From positions 1,923,001 to 1,987,000 of the forward strand of contig NZ_MEHJ01000001.1 of the NCBI RefSeq assembly GCF_001746415.1: 64,000 bases of DNA, read 5' to 3'. Shown here in pieces: positions 37,888 to 46,878 of the stretch. Every line of letters begins with the position of its first letter. Positions within the stretch are counted from its first letter, which is position 1. The position numbers and the translations under genes were made by a program. Under the pieces are notes generated by a model, which saw only the letters and a list, made by a program, of their open reading frames with translations, did no database searches and had not been told where the DNA came from. This DNA comes from Streptomyces agglomeratus (GTDB lineage: Bacteria; Actinomycetota; Actinomycetes; Streptomycetales; Streptomycetaceae).

Positions 37888-38295
37888 TCAGACCTCGTCG
37901 GGGGTGAGCCGCAGCGAGATGGAGTTGATGCAGTAGCGCTGGTCCGTGGGCGTGGGGTAGCCCTCGCCCTCGAAGACGTGGCCCAGGTGTGAGCCGCACC
38001 TCGCGCAGCGGACCTCCGTGCGCGTCATGCCGTGGGAGGTGTCGGCGATCAGTTCGACCGCGTCCGTGTCCTTCGGGTCGTAGAACGACGGCCAGCCGCA
38101 GTGCGACTCGAACTTGGTGTCCGAGCGGAAGAGTTCCGCCCCGCACGCGCGGCAGGAGTAGACACCCGTCGTCTTCGTGTCCGTGTACTCACCGACGAAG
38201 GCCGGCTCCGTGCCGGCCTGACGCAGGACGGCGTACTCGGCGGGCGTCAGTTCCGCGCGCCACTGCTCGTCGGGCTTGTCGACGTCGTACGGCAT
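37888..38295 (-). CDS. msrB: Peptide-methionine (R)-S-oxide reductase MsrB
   Basis: Repairs methionine-R-sulfoxide in proteins. The 135-residue protein has two zinc CxxC motifs (SCRACG and RCARCG), CGWPSFYDP and the catalytic Cys in RYCINSISL near the C-terminus. It lies 10 bases behind murC on the same strand and is probably co-transcribed with it. With the neighbouring ohr system it forms an oxidative-defence patch, though they are on opposite strands. Confidence 0.96.
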   Translation of the reverse strand: MPYDVDKPDEQWRAELTPAEYAVLRQAGTEPAFVGEYTDTKTTGVYSCRACGAELFRSDTKFESHCGWPSFYDPKDTDAVELIADTSHGMTRTEVRCARCGSHLGHVFEGEGYPTPTDQRYCINSISLRLTPDEV

Positions 38296-38305
38296 GGGGG
38301 CTCCC

Positions 38306-39700
38306 TCAGTTCGACAGGCGGGCGAGGATCTGCGGGCCGAGGTCCGTCACGTCTCCCGCGCCCATCGTGAGAACGAGATCGCCCTGCTTCGCCATTCCCG
38401 CGATCACGTCCGGCACCGTCGCCTTGTCGGCCACCGCCGTCACGTCGGCTCCCGCCGCGCGGGCCGCGTCGATGATCAGGGCGCTGGTGATGCCGGGGAT
38501 CGGGTCCTCGCGGGCCGGGTAGATGTCGAGGACCACCGACGCGTCCGCGAGGGCCAGGGCCTGGCCCATCTCGGTGCCCAGCTCCTGGGTGCGGGAGAAG
38601 AGGTGGGGCTGGAAGACCACGAGCAGGCGCGCGTCGGACGCCGCGCCGCGCATGGCTTCCAGGTCGGCGGTCATCTCGGTCGGGTGGTGGGCGTACGAGT
38701 CGATGACCTGCACGCCGTTCACCTCGCCCTTGAGCTGGAGGCGGCGCTTCACGCCGGTGTACTTGCCGAGGGCGGACGCCAGGTTGTGCGCCGGGATGCC
38801 CAGGGCCACGCCCGCCGCCAGGGCGGCGACCGCGTTGTGCGCGTAGTGGCGGCCGGGCACGGAGACCGTGAAGGTGAGGTAGCGGCCGTCGAGGACGACC
38901 GTGACCTCGCTGGTCAGGCCGCGCGGGGTGACCTTGTGAACGCGTACGTCGGCCGACGGGGAGTCCCCGTACGTGACGATCTTCAGGGTGGAGAGGTCAC
39001 GGAGGCGGGACGTCAGTTCCACGGCGCCCGGCTGGTCCGCCGTGATGACCAGCGTTCCGCCGGGGACGATCTTGCCCGCGAAGGTCTCGAAGGAGTCGTA
39101 GATCTCGTCCATCGAGGCGTAATTGGCGTGGTGGTCCAGCTCGACGTTGAGGACGATCGCGACCTCGGGGTCGTACTTGTGGAAGCTGCGGTCACTCTCG
39201 TCCGCCTCGGCGACGAAGATGTCGCCGGCGCCGTGGCGGGCGTTCGTGCCGGGGCCTTCGAGGTCGCCGCCGATGGCGTACGACGGGTCGAGGCCGAGCT
39301 CGGTCAGGGCCACGGCCAGCATCGAGGTCGTGGTCGTCTTGCCGTGCGTGCCCGCGACGGCGATGGCCCGCAGGCCCTCCATCAGCGAGGCCAGCGCGTC
39401 GGAGCGGTGCACGACGGGGATGCCGAGCTCGGCGGCGCGGACCAGCTCCGGGTTGTCGGCGCGGATGGCACTGGAGACGACGACGCAGGTGGAGTCGTCC
39501 GCCAGGTGCCCGGCGGCGTGGCCGATGTGGACCGTGGCGCCCAGCGCGCGCAGGGACTCGGCGGTCGCGGACTCCCGCGAGTCGCTGCCCGCGACCCGTG
39601 CGCCGCGCTGGGCGAGGATCTTCGCGATCCCCGACATTCCGGCGCCGCCGATGCCGATGAAGTGCGGTCGGTCCATGGCGGTGGGAAGGCCGGGTGCCAT
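38306..39700 (-). CDS. murC: UDP-N-acetylmuramate--L-alanine ligase MurC
   Basis: Cytoplasmic peptidoglycan precursor enzyme that adds L-alanine to UDP-MurNAc with ATP. The 464-residue protein shows the UDP-binding start HFIGIGGAGMSGIAKIL, the ATP loop GTHGKTTT, VAEADESDRSF and the YAHHPTEM segment, all diagnostic of MurC. The ATG at 39700 has GGGAG 8 bases upstream, which decides against a start five codons earlier. It lies outside the main division cluster, as is usual for Streptomyces murC, and is followed by msrB. Confidence 0.96.
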   Translation of the reverse strand: MAPGLPTAMDRPHFIGIGGAGMSGIAKILAQRGARVAGSDSRESATAESLRALGATVHIGHAAGHLADDSTCVVVSSAIRADNPELVRAAELGIPVVHRSDALASLMEGLRAIAVAGTHGKTTTTSMLAVALTELGLDPSYAIGGDLEGPGTNARHGAGDIFVAEADESDRSFHKYDPEVAIVLNVELDHHANYASMDEIYDSFETFAGKIVPGGTLVITADQPGAVELTSRLRDLSTLKIVTYGDSPSADVRVHKVTPRGLTSEVTVVLDGRYLTFTVSVPGRHYAHNAVAALAAGVALGIPAHNLASALGKYTGVKRRLQLKGEVNGVQVIDSYAHHPTEMTADLEAMRGAASDARLLVVFQPHLFSRTQELGTEMGQALALADASVVLDIYPAREDPIPGITSALIIDAARAAGADVTAVADKATVPDVIAGMAKQGDLVLTMGAGDVTDLGPQILARLSN

Positions 39701-39781
39701 ACGTATGTCTCCCAAGGTGTGACGAGTGAACGGCGGCCCGCCGGTGCGGGCGCGGTGCCCCCGTGCGAGCGGTGCCCCAGC

Positions 39782-40252
39782 CTATTCGTTGTGGGCGAAG
39801 AGCTTGAGCACCGGTACGCCGACCTTGTGACGGGCGCGCGACGCCCAGTCCCGGTGGAAGAACTCCTCGACGTAGTGCGGAGCGGTCAGGACGATCACTT
39901 CGTCGGCGCCCGTCTCGGCCACCACCGACTTGAGCAGGTCCAGCGGGTGATCCTCGACGACCTGGCCGACGGCGTCGTTGCCGCGCGCCCGCAGGGCCTC
40001 CAGGGTCACCTCCAGGCCGCGCTGCGCCAGCGGCTTCGCCTCCTCGCCGCGGGGCTCCTCGGGCTCGCGGACGGCTTCGTCGACCTGGCCGAGCGCCACG
40101 TCGTCGATGGCGCGCAGGAGGACGTCCGCCTGGTCGCCGCGGGGCTGCATCAGGACGACGAAGGAGACGCCCTCGTCACCGTGGAGGGTGCTGACGAAGT
40201 CCACGTCGACGGACGACAGGGGCTTCTCGATCATCAATACGCTCGTGAACAC
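39782..40252 (-). CDS. Conserved hypothetical protein upstream of murC
   Basis: 156 residues with alternating beta-alpha pattern: VEKPLSSVD-like start, FVVLMQPRGDQADVLLRAIDDVALGQ, and the C-terminal EVIVLTAPHYVEEFFHRDWASRARHKVGVPVLKLF. The last part resembles a universal-stress-protein-like or Rossmann half domain (a strand ending in a small-residue loop, then a helix and VPVLKL). I cannot name a function with confidence. The GTG at 40252 has AGAAGGG about 8 bases upstream. It lies 81 bases upstream of murC on the same strand. Confidence 0.65.
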   Translation of the reverse strand: MFTSVLMIEKPLSSVDVDFVSTLHGDEGVSFVVLMQPRGDQADVLLRAIDDVALGQVDEAVREPEEPRGEEAKPLAQRGLEVTLEALRARGNDAVGQVVEDHPLDLLKSVVAETGADEVIVLTAPHYVEEFFHRDWASRARHKVGVPVLKLFAHNE

Positions 40253-40276
40253 GGCGGGCGCCCTTCTCTTCTCCTT

Positions 40277-40308
40277 GGGCCGGCGCTTCTGAGTGGCGCC
40301 GCCGGCCC
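40277..40308 (-). terminator. Hairpin after the RibD-C-type reductase gene
   Basis: Perfect 9-base stem GGGCCGGCG / CGCCGGCCC with a 14-base loop, about 95 bases downstream of the reductase gene (40404-41201, minus strand) and just upstream of the next gene. It would terminate the reductase transcript or structure the leader of the next gene. Confidence 0.55.
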
Positions 40309-40403
40309 CCTGCGGAAACCATCCTTCCCCGTGCCCGCACGGGGTCTGCGTGAGATAAGTGTGCCCAGCGAAAGCTAAGCGGAACGGTCAATTCCGCGGC
40401 CGG

Positions 40404-41201
40404 TCAGATCCGACGGTACTGGGTGAAAAGGAACCCGGCCTCCTCCAGGACGGACGCCAGTGCGAATCGCTCGGGGACCGACACGCCGGGCCCGTCGGCG
40501 ATCCGCTGGGCGCGGCCGGCCGTGAGCACGGGCGAGACCGTCAGGCACAGCTCGTCCAGTACCCCGGCCGCGATGAACTGCGCCAGGAGCCTCGGCCCGC
40601 CCTCGGTCAGCAACCGGGTGAGCCCGCGCGCGGCCAGCGCCTCCACCATGCGCGGCGGCTCCACCGCCGCGCCGTCCCCGACGACCAGGACCTCGGCCCC
40701 GGCCTCCCGGGCCGCGCGGACGCGGTCCACAGGGGCCGTGGCACCGGTCAGGACGAGGGTCGGGACCAGCGGGGAGGTGAACAGCGGAAGGGAGAAGTCC
40801 AGGTTCAGGCTCGCGCTGACCACCGCGATGGCGGGCGCGGGGCCCTGGCCCGCCGCCGCTCTGCGCGCCGCGAACGCCTCGCGCGCGGGGGCCGGACGGT
40901 ACCCCTCCAGGCGGACCGTCTCCGCGCCGACGACCACCACGTCGGCCAGCGCCCGCAGCGTGCCGAAGATCCGCATGTCGGTGTCGGAGGAGATCGGCTG
41001 CGAGCGGCCCTCGTGCTGGGCGGCACCGTCGAGCGAGGAGACCATGTTGGCCCGCAGCCAGGCTCCGGACGCTCCGCGCTCCTTCGGGTATGCGTAGGCG
41101 TCGGCCAGCTCGTCGAGGCTCCACTCCCCGTCGGCGGCACCGGCGGAGGCGGCCGGGGCGGCGGGGACTGTTTCGTCGGTCACAGGGAACAGGCGTCGCA
41201 T
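40404..41201 (-). CDS. Pyrimidine reductase family protein (RibD C-terminal domain)
   Basis: 265-residue NADPH-dependent reductase of the RibD-C/dihydrofolate-reductase-like superfamily. Typical parts are WLRANMVSSLDGAAQHEGRSQPIS, RIFGTLRALADVVVVGAETVRLEGY and LLTEGGPRLLAQFIAAGVLDELCLTVSP. There is no N-terminal deaminase domain, so it is not a full RibD. It may reduce a pyrimidinone intermediate of riboflavin synthesis or an unrelated substrate. The ATG at 41201 begins the conserved MRRLFPVTDE; it is 37 bases from the divergent ATPase gene start. Confidence 0.82.
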   Translation of the reverse strand: MRRLFPVTDETVPAAPAASAGAADGEWSLDELADAYAYPKERGASGAWLRANMVSSLDGAAQHEGRSQPISSDTDMRIFGTLRALADVVVVGAETVRLEGYRPAPAREAFAARRAAAGQGPAPAIAVVSASLNLDFSLPLFTSPLVPTLVLTGATAPVDRVRAAREAGAEVLVVGDGAAVEPPRMVEALAARGLTRLLTEGGPRLLAQFIAAGVLDELCLTVSPVLTAGRAQRIADGPGVSVPERFALASVLEEAGFLFTQYRRI

Positions 41202-41238
41202 GCCGAGCAGTGTGGCACGGCGCCTAGACTTGAGCCCC

Positions 41239-42336
41239 GTGTCGTCCTCCACCGCCGCTCATGGGCCCGTTCCCATAGCCGAAGCGGCCCCCCTGTCCCT
41301 GTGCGCACGCGAGCCGCACGTCCCCGCCGACCGCCTGGTCGCGGAGATGGTGCCGCCGCCGCGCTTCGACTCGGTGCGCTTCGATACGTACGTACCGGAC
41401 CCCGGCCAGCCGAGCCAGAGCGAGGCGGTCCGGGTCCTCAGCACCTTCGCGGCCGGACTCGGCGGGGCCTCGGCGATCGGCGGCGGCAAGCGGCGCTGGT
41501 TCGAGTTCGGCAAGAAGCCGGCCGCGCCCACCGCGCCGCGCGGCGTCTACCTCGACGGCGGGTACGGCGTCGGCAAGACGCACCTCCTCGCGTCGCTCTG
41601 GCACGCCACCCCGGCCGCCCCCGAGCTCAAGGCGTTCGGCACCTTCGTGGAGCTGACCAACCTGGTCGGCGCGCTCGGTTTCCAGCAGACCGTGCAGACG
41701 TTGAGCGGGCACCGCCTGCTGTGCATCGACGAGTTCGAACTCGACGACCCGGGCGACACGGTGCTGGTCTCGTCGCTGCTGCGCAGGCTCGTCGAAGCGG
41801 GCGTCGCGCTCGCCGCCACCTCGAACACGCTGCCCGGCAAGCTCGGCGAGGGCCGCTTCGCCGCCGTCGACTTCCTCCGTGAGATCCAGGGCCTGTCGGC
41901 CCACTTCCGGCCGCTGCGCATCGACGGCGAGGACTACCGCCACCGCGGCCTGCCCGAGGCCCCTCCCCCGTACTCCGACGAGCAGGTCACCGGGGCGGCG
42001 TACGCCACCGAGGGTGCCAGCCTCGACGACTTCCCCCGCCTGCTCGACCACCTCGCCAAGGTGCACCCGAGCCGGTACGGGGCGCTCACGGACGACGTGC
42101 GCGCCGTCTGCCTGACCGATGTGCGTCCGGTGCCGGACCAGTCGACGGCGCTGCGGCTCGTCGTACTCGCCGACCGGCTGTACGACCGGGAGGTGCCGGT
42201 ACTGGCCTCCGGGATGCCGTTCGACAAGCTGTTCAGTGAAGAAATGCTGAACGGCGGCTACCGGAAGAAGTACTTCCGGGCGATCTCCCGGCTGACGGCG
42301 CTGGCGCGCGACGCGAAGGGCTTGATCGCCCAGTAA
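41239..42336 (+). CDS. zapE: Cell division ATPase ZapE/AFG1 family
   Basis: 365-residue P-loop ATPase of the AFG1/ZapE family. It contains RFDTYVPDPGQPSQSEAVRVL, Walker A GGYGVGKTHLLASLWH, Walker B LLCIDEFELDDPGDT and sensor-like LAATSNTLPGKLGEGRF, with the C-terminal MPFDKLFSEEMLNGGYRKKYFRAISRL typical of the group. In Escherichia coli ZapE acts on the Z-ring, and in mitochondria AFG1 acts in respiratory chain quality control; the role in actinobacteria is not settled. The GTG at 41239 is just upstream of the conserved part. Confidence 0.88.
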   Translation: MSSSTAAHGPVPIAEAAPLSLCAREPHVPADRLVAEMVPPPRFDSVRFDTYVPDPGQPSQSEAVRVLSTFAAGLGGASAIGGGKRRWFEFGKKPAAPTAPRGVYLDGGYGVGKTHLLASLWHATPAAPELKAFGTFVELTNLVGALGFQQTVQTLSGHRLLCIDEFELDDPGDTVLVSSLLRRLVEAGVALAATSNTLPGKLGEGRFAAVDFLREIQGLSAHFRPLRIDGEDYRHRGLPEAPPPYSDEQVTGAAYATEGASLDDFPRLLDHLAKVHPSRYGALTDDVRAVCLTDVRPVPDQSTALRLVVLADRLYDREVPVLASGMPFDKLFSEEMLNGGYRKKYFRAISRLTALARDAKGLIAQ

Positions 42337-42375
42337 GTTGGCCCTGGATCACCATCCGCGAGAAGGGCTTTCGAT

Positions 42376-42801
42376 ATGGCTGCAACGCGTCAGGCACACA
42401 GCGTCTGGGAAGGCGACCTCTTCAAGGGCAAGGGCACCGTCACCCTCGACTCGTCCGGCATCGGCGAGCACCCCGTCTCCTGGCCGGCCCGCACCGAGGA
42501 GCCGAACGGCATGACCAGCCCCGAGGAGCTGATCGCCGCCGCCCAGTCCAGCTGCTACAACATGGCGTTCTCCAACGTGCTCGCCAAGGCCGGCACCCCG
42601 CCGACCCGTCTCAACACCAAGGCCGAGGTCACCTTCGTGCCGGGCGAGGGCATCACCCGCGTGCACCTCACCGTGCAGGGCGAGGTGCCGGGCATGGACG
42701 AGGCGGACTTCGTCAAGGCGGCCGAGGAGGGCAAGGCCAACTGCCCGGTCAGCAACGCGCTGGCGGGTACGACGATCACGCTGAGCGCGTCGCTCGTCTG
42801 A
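42376..42801 (+). CDS. OsmC family peroxiredoxin
   Basis: 141-residue OsmC-type hydroperoxide reductase. Both catalytic cysteines are present: SSCYNMAFSNVLA near residue 58 and KANCPVSNAL near residue 126. The N-terminal WEGDLFKGKGTVTLDSSG is the OsmC subgroup signature, distinct from the Ohr protein about 5 kb upstream. The ATG follows GAGAAGGG. It lies 39 bases behind zapE on the same strand. Confidence 0.93.
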   Translation: MAATRQAHSVWEGDLFKGKGTVTLDSSGIGEHPVSWPARTEEPNGMTSPEELIAAAQSSCYNMAFSNVLAKAGTPPTRLNTKAEVTFVPGEGITRVHLTVQGEVPGMDEADFVKAAEEGKANCPVSNALAGTTITLSASLV

Positions 42802-42810
42802 CCTGGGGCG

Positions 42811-42833
42811 GGACGCGTCGGGCAGACGCGCCC
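42811..42833 (+). terminator. Possible terminator after osmC
   Basis: Inverted repeat GGACGCGTC / GACGCGCCC (eight of nine bases pair, one G-U-type mismatch) with a 5-base loop, 9 bases after the osmC stop. It is followed by the promoter region of the Tat-exported protein. Confidence 0.4.
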
Positions 42834-42927
42834 ACTGAGGCGGTGTGGCCCGCATGGTTCACGCGAGATCACTTGCGTGGTACACACGTGCGGGTCACGT
42901 TCCTGTCCGCCAGCAGGGAGTTACCTC

Positions 42928-44313
42928 ATGTCTGAAACAGCCCCCACGTCCGCGTCACGCCGTCAGGTCCTCGCCCGCGCGGGCGCCCTGGGCGTCGGTA
43001 TCGCGTTCGCCGGGTCGGTGTCGGAGATCTTCGCCGGCACGGCCGCCGCCCAGGGACTGGGCCGCGGCGGGTACGGGCCGCTCGTCCCGGACCCGGACGG
43101 GCTCCTCGATCTGCCCGAGGGTTTCCACTACAAGGTCCTCTCCCGCGAGGGCGCCGCGCTGCGCTCGGGCGAGGGAAAGGTTCCTTCCAACCACGACGGC
43201 ATGGCTGCCTTCAGAGGCCACCACGGCCGCGTCCATCTCGTCCGTAACCACGAGAACCGCCACAACGCCAAGATCGGCGTCCCGACGGTCAAGGGCCTCA
43301 CCTACGACCCGGCGGCCAAGGGCGGCTGTACAGCCCTCGCGCTCGACGGCCGCGACAACGTCCTCGGCGAGCGCGTCGCCATCGCCGGCACGGCCGTCAA
43401 CTGCGCGGGCGGGCCCACCCCTTGGAACACCTGGCTCACCTGCGAGGAGAACGAGGACAAGGCCGGCACCAACGGCTACACCAAGGACCACGGCTTCATC
43501 TTCGAGGTCGACCCGGTCGACCCGCGCCGCACCGGCGCCGTCCCGCTCACCGCGATGGGCCGCTTCCAGCACGAGGCGATCGCCGTGGACCCGAGGACCG
43601 GCATCGTGTACGAGACCGAGGACGCGTTCCAGAAGCCATTCGGCCTCTTCTACCGCTTCCTCCCCGAGGCGCCGCTCGGCGGCACCGGCTCGCTGCGCGC
43701 GGGCGGCGCGCTGGAGGCGATGCGCGTTCCGGGCGTACCCGACCTGTCGGCGGTCCAGGAGACGGGCGCGAGCTTCGGCGGCGTCGAGTGGGTGCCCGTG
43801 CCGGACCCGCTGGCGAAGGAGACGCCAATCCGGCTCCAGGACTTCGGCCCGAAGGGCATCACGCACGCGCAGAAGCTGGAGGGCTGCTACTGGGGCGACA
43901 AGGCGGTGTACTTCGTCTCCAGCTTCGCGCGCAGCGCGGAGGGCTCCGCGGCCGACCACTTCGGCCAGGTGTGGAAGTACGAGCCGGGGAAGCGGCGGCT
44001 GACGCTGGTCGTGGTCTTCGGCCCGAGCACGGACATCCAGCTGCCCGGCGAGTCCCCCGACAACATCTGTCTGGCCCCGCGCGGCGGCCTGATGGTGTGC
44101 GAGGACGGCAACGGCGCGCAGCACGTCTACGGGCTGACCAAGCGCGGCGACGTGTACGCGATGGCACGCGGCCGGCAGAACATCGGCACACCGGAGGAGC
44201 CGGAGTGGGGCGAGTTCGCGGGCGTCACCTTCTCGCCGGACTGCGCGACGATGTACGTGAACTGCTATACGCCGGGCACGACCTTCGCCGTGAGGGGGCC
44301 GTTCCACGGCTGA
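42928..44313 (+). CDS. Tat-exported DUF839/PhoX-like protein
   Basis: 461-residue exported protein. The N-terminus has a twin-arginine motif SRRQVLARAG and a hydrophobic stretch ending in FAGTAAAQG, a Tat signal peptide. The mature part is a DUF839 beta-propeller: LPEGFHYKVLSREG, VPSNHDGMAAF, VRNHENR, NTWLTCEENEDKAG, FQHEAIAVDPRTGIVYETED and SPDNICLAPRGGLMVCEDG. This matches calcium-dependent PhoX-type phosphatases, whose Glu-rich motifs bind Ca and Fe. The enzymatic activity is inferred and could be phosphatase/phosphodiesterase. The ATG has GGGAG upstream. Confidence 0.87.
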   Translation: MSETAPTSASRRQVLARAGALGVGIAFAGSVSEIFAGTAAAQGLGRGGYGPLVPDPDGLLDLPEGFHYKVLSREGAALRSGEGKVPSNHDGMAAFRGHHGRVHLVRNHENRHNAKIGVPTVKGLTYDPAAKGGCTALALDGRDNVLGERVAIAGTAVNCAGGPTPWNTWLTCEENEDKAGTNGYTKDHGFIFEVDPVDPRRTGAVPLTAMGRFQHEAIAVDPRTGIVYETEDAFQKPFGLFYRFLPEAPLGGTGSLRAGGALEAMRVPGVPDLSAVQETGASFGGVEWVPVPDPLAKETPIRLQDFGPKGITHAQKLEGCYWGDKAVYFVSSFARSAEGSAADHFGQVWKYEPGKRRLTLVVVFGPSTDIQLPGESPDNICLAPRGGLMVCEDGNGAQHVYGLTKRGDVYAMARGRQNIGTPEEPEWGEFAGVTFSPDCATMYVNCYTPGTTFAVRGPFHG

Positions 44314-44323
44314 GTTGGGCGCA

Positions 44324-44350
44324 GGGGGCGGGTCGCGCCGGCCCGCCCCC
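44324..44350. terminator. Terminator after the DUF839 gene
   Basis: Perfect 9-base stem GGGGGCGGG / CCCGCCCCC with a 9-base loop, 11 bases after the stop codon. Very stable and well placed; no U-run. Confidence 0.7.
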
Positions 44351-44484
44351 ACTCCCCCGGGTGAATACCGGCCCCCGGTGCCCGTCCCGTACGGCCACCC
44401 CCCGGTGGCGTCCCGTACCGGTCGCGGATTTCGCCGGGCCGTCGCAGGATCGAGGGAACCGACGGGACCGGCGAGGAGTGTGCG

Positions 44485-45378
44485 GTGGCCAGGAGGAAGC
44501 CCGCGAGGGAGCAGCCGAGGCCGGGGAGCCCGCTGCGTGTGCTGCTGCGCGTGCCGGAGGGTGAGCGCGTCAGCCTCTCCTCGTACGACACCGGGGGAAC
44601 GCCGGGGTTTCCCGCCGGCCCGCCGCCGCTGAAGGCGGCCGGGCTGGCCGCCACCGCCCAGCTGGGTGAACGTCTCGCCGGGCTCCAGGAGCGTCTGTAC
44701 GCGGCGAGCACGGCGGGCGACCGGCGGCGCCTGCTGCTCGTGCTCCAGGGCATGGACACGAGCGGCAAGGGCGGCACCGTCAAGCACGTCATCGGTCACT
44801 TCAATCCCTCGGGCTGCCGGGTCAAGGCGTTCAAGGCGCCGACGGCGGAAGAGCGGAGCCACCCCTTCCTCTGGCGGATCACCAAGGAGCTGCCGCGTCC
44901 GGGCGAGATCGGCATCTTCGACCGTTCGCACTACGAGGACGTGCTGATCGCCCGCGTGCGCGAGCTGGCGCCGCGCGAGGAGATCGGCCGCCGCTACGGG
45001 CAGATCAACCGCTTCGAGCAGAACCTCGCCGACGAAGGCGTCACCGTCGTCAAGGTCTTCCTGCACATCGGCTACGAGGAGCAGCGCCGCCGGCTCCTCA
45101 AACGGCTCGACGATCCGGACAAGCACTGGAAGTTCAGCCCGGACGACATCGAGGAGCGCGCGCTGTGGCCCGCCTACCAGGAGGCGTACGAGCTGACCCT
45201 GGAGCGCTGCTCGACCGGGGCCGCCCCGTGGTTCGTGGTCCCGGCCGACCGCAAGTGGTACCGCAACTGGGCGGTCAGCAGGCTGCTGCTCGACCACCTG
45301 GAAGCGCTGGATCCGCGCTACCCGCGGGGGGATTTCGATGTGGAGGAGTGCCGCCGGCGGCTACTGGGCGACCCCTGA
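44485..45378 (+). CDS. Polyphosphate kinase 2 family protein (PPK2)
   Basis: 297-residue kinase that transfers phosphate between polyphosphate and nucleotides. The PPK2 core is complete: Walker A GMDTSGKGGTVKHVIGH, FKAPTAEERSHPFLWRI, Walker B IGIFDRSHYEDVLIARV, EEQRRRLLKRLDDPDKHWKFSPDDIEER and PWFVVPADRKWYRNW. It has a single PPK2 domain, the class I or III architecture, so it could phosphorylate ADP or AMP/GDP. The GTG start has GAGGAG upstream. The 3' end overlaps the convergent ABC ATPase gene by 18 bases. Confidence 0.93.
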   Translation: MARRKPAREQPRPGSPLRVLLRVPEGERVSLSSYDTGGTPGFPAGPPPLKAAGLAATAQLGERLAGLQERLYAASTAGDRRRLLLVLQGMDTSGKGGTVKHVIGHFNPSGCRVKAFKAPTAEERSHPFLWRITKELPRPGEIGIFDRSHYEDVLIARVRELAPREEIGRRYGQINRFEQNLADEGVTVVKVFLHIGYEEQRRRLLKRLDDPDKHWKFSPDDIEERALWPAYQEAYELTLERCSTGAAPWFVVPADRKWYRNWAVSRLLLDHLEALDPRYPRGDFDVEECRRRLLGDP

Positions 45379-46878
45379 GCCCAGGATCTGACGGGTGGCG
45401 CCCGACTCGGCGACCCGGCCCGCGGACAGTACGAGCAGGGACTCGGTGCGGCTCGCGACCATGCGCAGGTCGTGGCTGATGAGGACCAGGGCGAGGCCGC
45501 GGCGCTCCCGCAGGTCTTCGAGCAGGTCCATGACCGAACCCGCGGTCCTGTCGTCGAGCGCCGAGGTCACTTCGTCGCAGACCAGTACGTCGGGGTCCGC
45601 CGCCAGCGCACGCGCTATGGACGCGCGCTGGCGCTGGCCTCCGGAGAGCTCGTGCGGGTAGCGGTCCGCGAAGTTCGCGGGCAGACCGACCTGCTCCAGC
45701 AGCTCCAGGACGCGGGCGGGGGCCTCGCGGCGGCCGGCGCGCCGGTGCAGGCGCAGCGGCCGTCCGAGCGTCTCGCCGACGGTACGGCTGGGGTTGAGGG
45801 TGCCCAGCGGGTCCTGCGGTACGAGCTGGAGACGCCGGCGCTGTTCGCGCGTACGGCCCTGGGCGGCCGGGGCGAGACGTACTCCGTCGAGGGTCACGGT
45901 GCCGGCGGTCGGGCGGTGGAGGCCGACGACGGCGCGCACGAGGGTGGTCTTCCCCGACCCCGAGGGGCCGACGATGCCCGTACTGGCTCCGGCGGCGACG
46001 GTGAGGCCGACGTCGTAGAGGACGGGAACCCCCCGGCCGCCCTGTACGAACGCCGCGCGGAGGCCGGAGACGGAGAGCCTCGGTTCGCCCTCGCCCTCGC
46101 CCCCGCCTTCACCTTCGGGGAGCGGGCGGGCGCGGGCCGCGGGCCGCGGGGCGGCCGGCGGCCCGAGGGTGTCGGGCGAGAGGTCCGTGACGTCGTCCGC
46201 CAGCCGGGCGACCAGGTCCGCGTCGTGGCAGGACAGGGCGACGGCCAGGCGGTGATGGACCGCCAGGTGCCGCAGCAGCTCGGCGATCTCGTCCCTCAGG
46301 TCCGGGTCGAGACCGGCGGTCGGCTCGTCGAGGAGCAGTACGGCGGGGCGCCTGGCCAGCGCCCTGGCCAGGGCGACCCGGCGCTGCTGGCCGCCGGACA
46401 GCTCGCCGGGGCGACGCGCCATGAACCCGTTGTCGGTGGGCAGTTGCACCTCGGCGAGCAGCGCGCGTACGGCGTCGGGGTGCCGGTCGACGGCGACTTC
46501 GGCGAGCAGCCGCCGCACCTTCATCCGCGGGTTGAGTCCGGAGCCGGGGTCCTGGCCGAGGTAGGCGACGCGGCGGCGGCGCAGGGCGCGCAGCGCGGCC
46601 GGGCCGAGGGACAGCACGTCGTGCCCGAGCGCTTCCACCCGGCCGCCGGTGCACCGGGCTCCGGGCGGCAGTACGCCGGTCACGGCCCGCAGCAGCGTGG
46701 TCTTGCCGCAGCCGGACGGGCCGGTGAGCGCGGTGACGCGGCCGGGGCGTATCTCCAGGCCGCCGCCGTCCAGGAGCAGGCGGCCGTCCGGCGCCGCGAC
46801 GGTCAGGCCGGTCACCTTCACCGCTGTCCCGGAGCCGGGAACCTGGCCCTCGGGGTACCACTGGGGCATGTGGTTCAC
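45361..46878 (-). CDS. Fused dual-ATPase of an oligopeptide/nickel-type ABC importer
   Basis: 505-residue protein made of two ABC ATPase domains, equivalent to OppD/DppD plus OppF/DppF in one chain. Domain 1 (about 20-240) has Walker A GPSGCGKTTLL, signature LSGGQQRRVALARAL and LLLDEPTAGLDPD. Domain 2 (about 270-500) has GPSGSGKTTLV, QLVPQDPLGTLNPSRTV, LSGGQRQRASIARAL and LVCDEVTSALD. A Gly/Glu-rich linker joins them. Last gene of the four-gene importer operon; its ATG overlaps the stop of the permease gene. Under iron-box control by context (50429), it likely powers metallophore uptake. Confidence 0.93.
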   Translation of the reverse strand: MNHMPQWYPEGQVPGSGTAVKVTGLTVAAPDGRLLLDGGGLEIRPGRVTALTGPSGCGKTTLLRAVTGVLPPGARCTGGRVEALGHDVLSLGPAALRALRRRRVAYLGQDPGSGLNPRMKVRRLLAEVAVDRHPDAVRALLAEVQLPTDNGFMARRPGELSGGQQRRVALARALARRPAVLLLDEPTAGLDPDLRDEIAELLRHLAVHHRLAVALSCHDADLVARLADDVTDLSPDTLGPPAAPRPAARARPLPEGEGGGEGEGEPRLSVSGLRAAFVQGGRGVPVLYDVGLTVAAGASTGIVGPSGSGKTTLVRAVVGLHRPTAGTVTLDGVRLAPAAQGRTREQRRRLQLVPQDPLGTLNPSRTVGETLGRPLRLHRRAGRREAPARVLELLEQVGLPANFADRYPHELSGGQRQRASIARALAADPDVLVCDEVTSALDDRTAGSVMDLLEDLRERRGLALVLISHDLRMVASRTESLLVLSAGRVAESGATRQILGSGVAQ

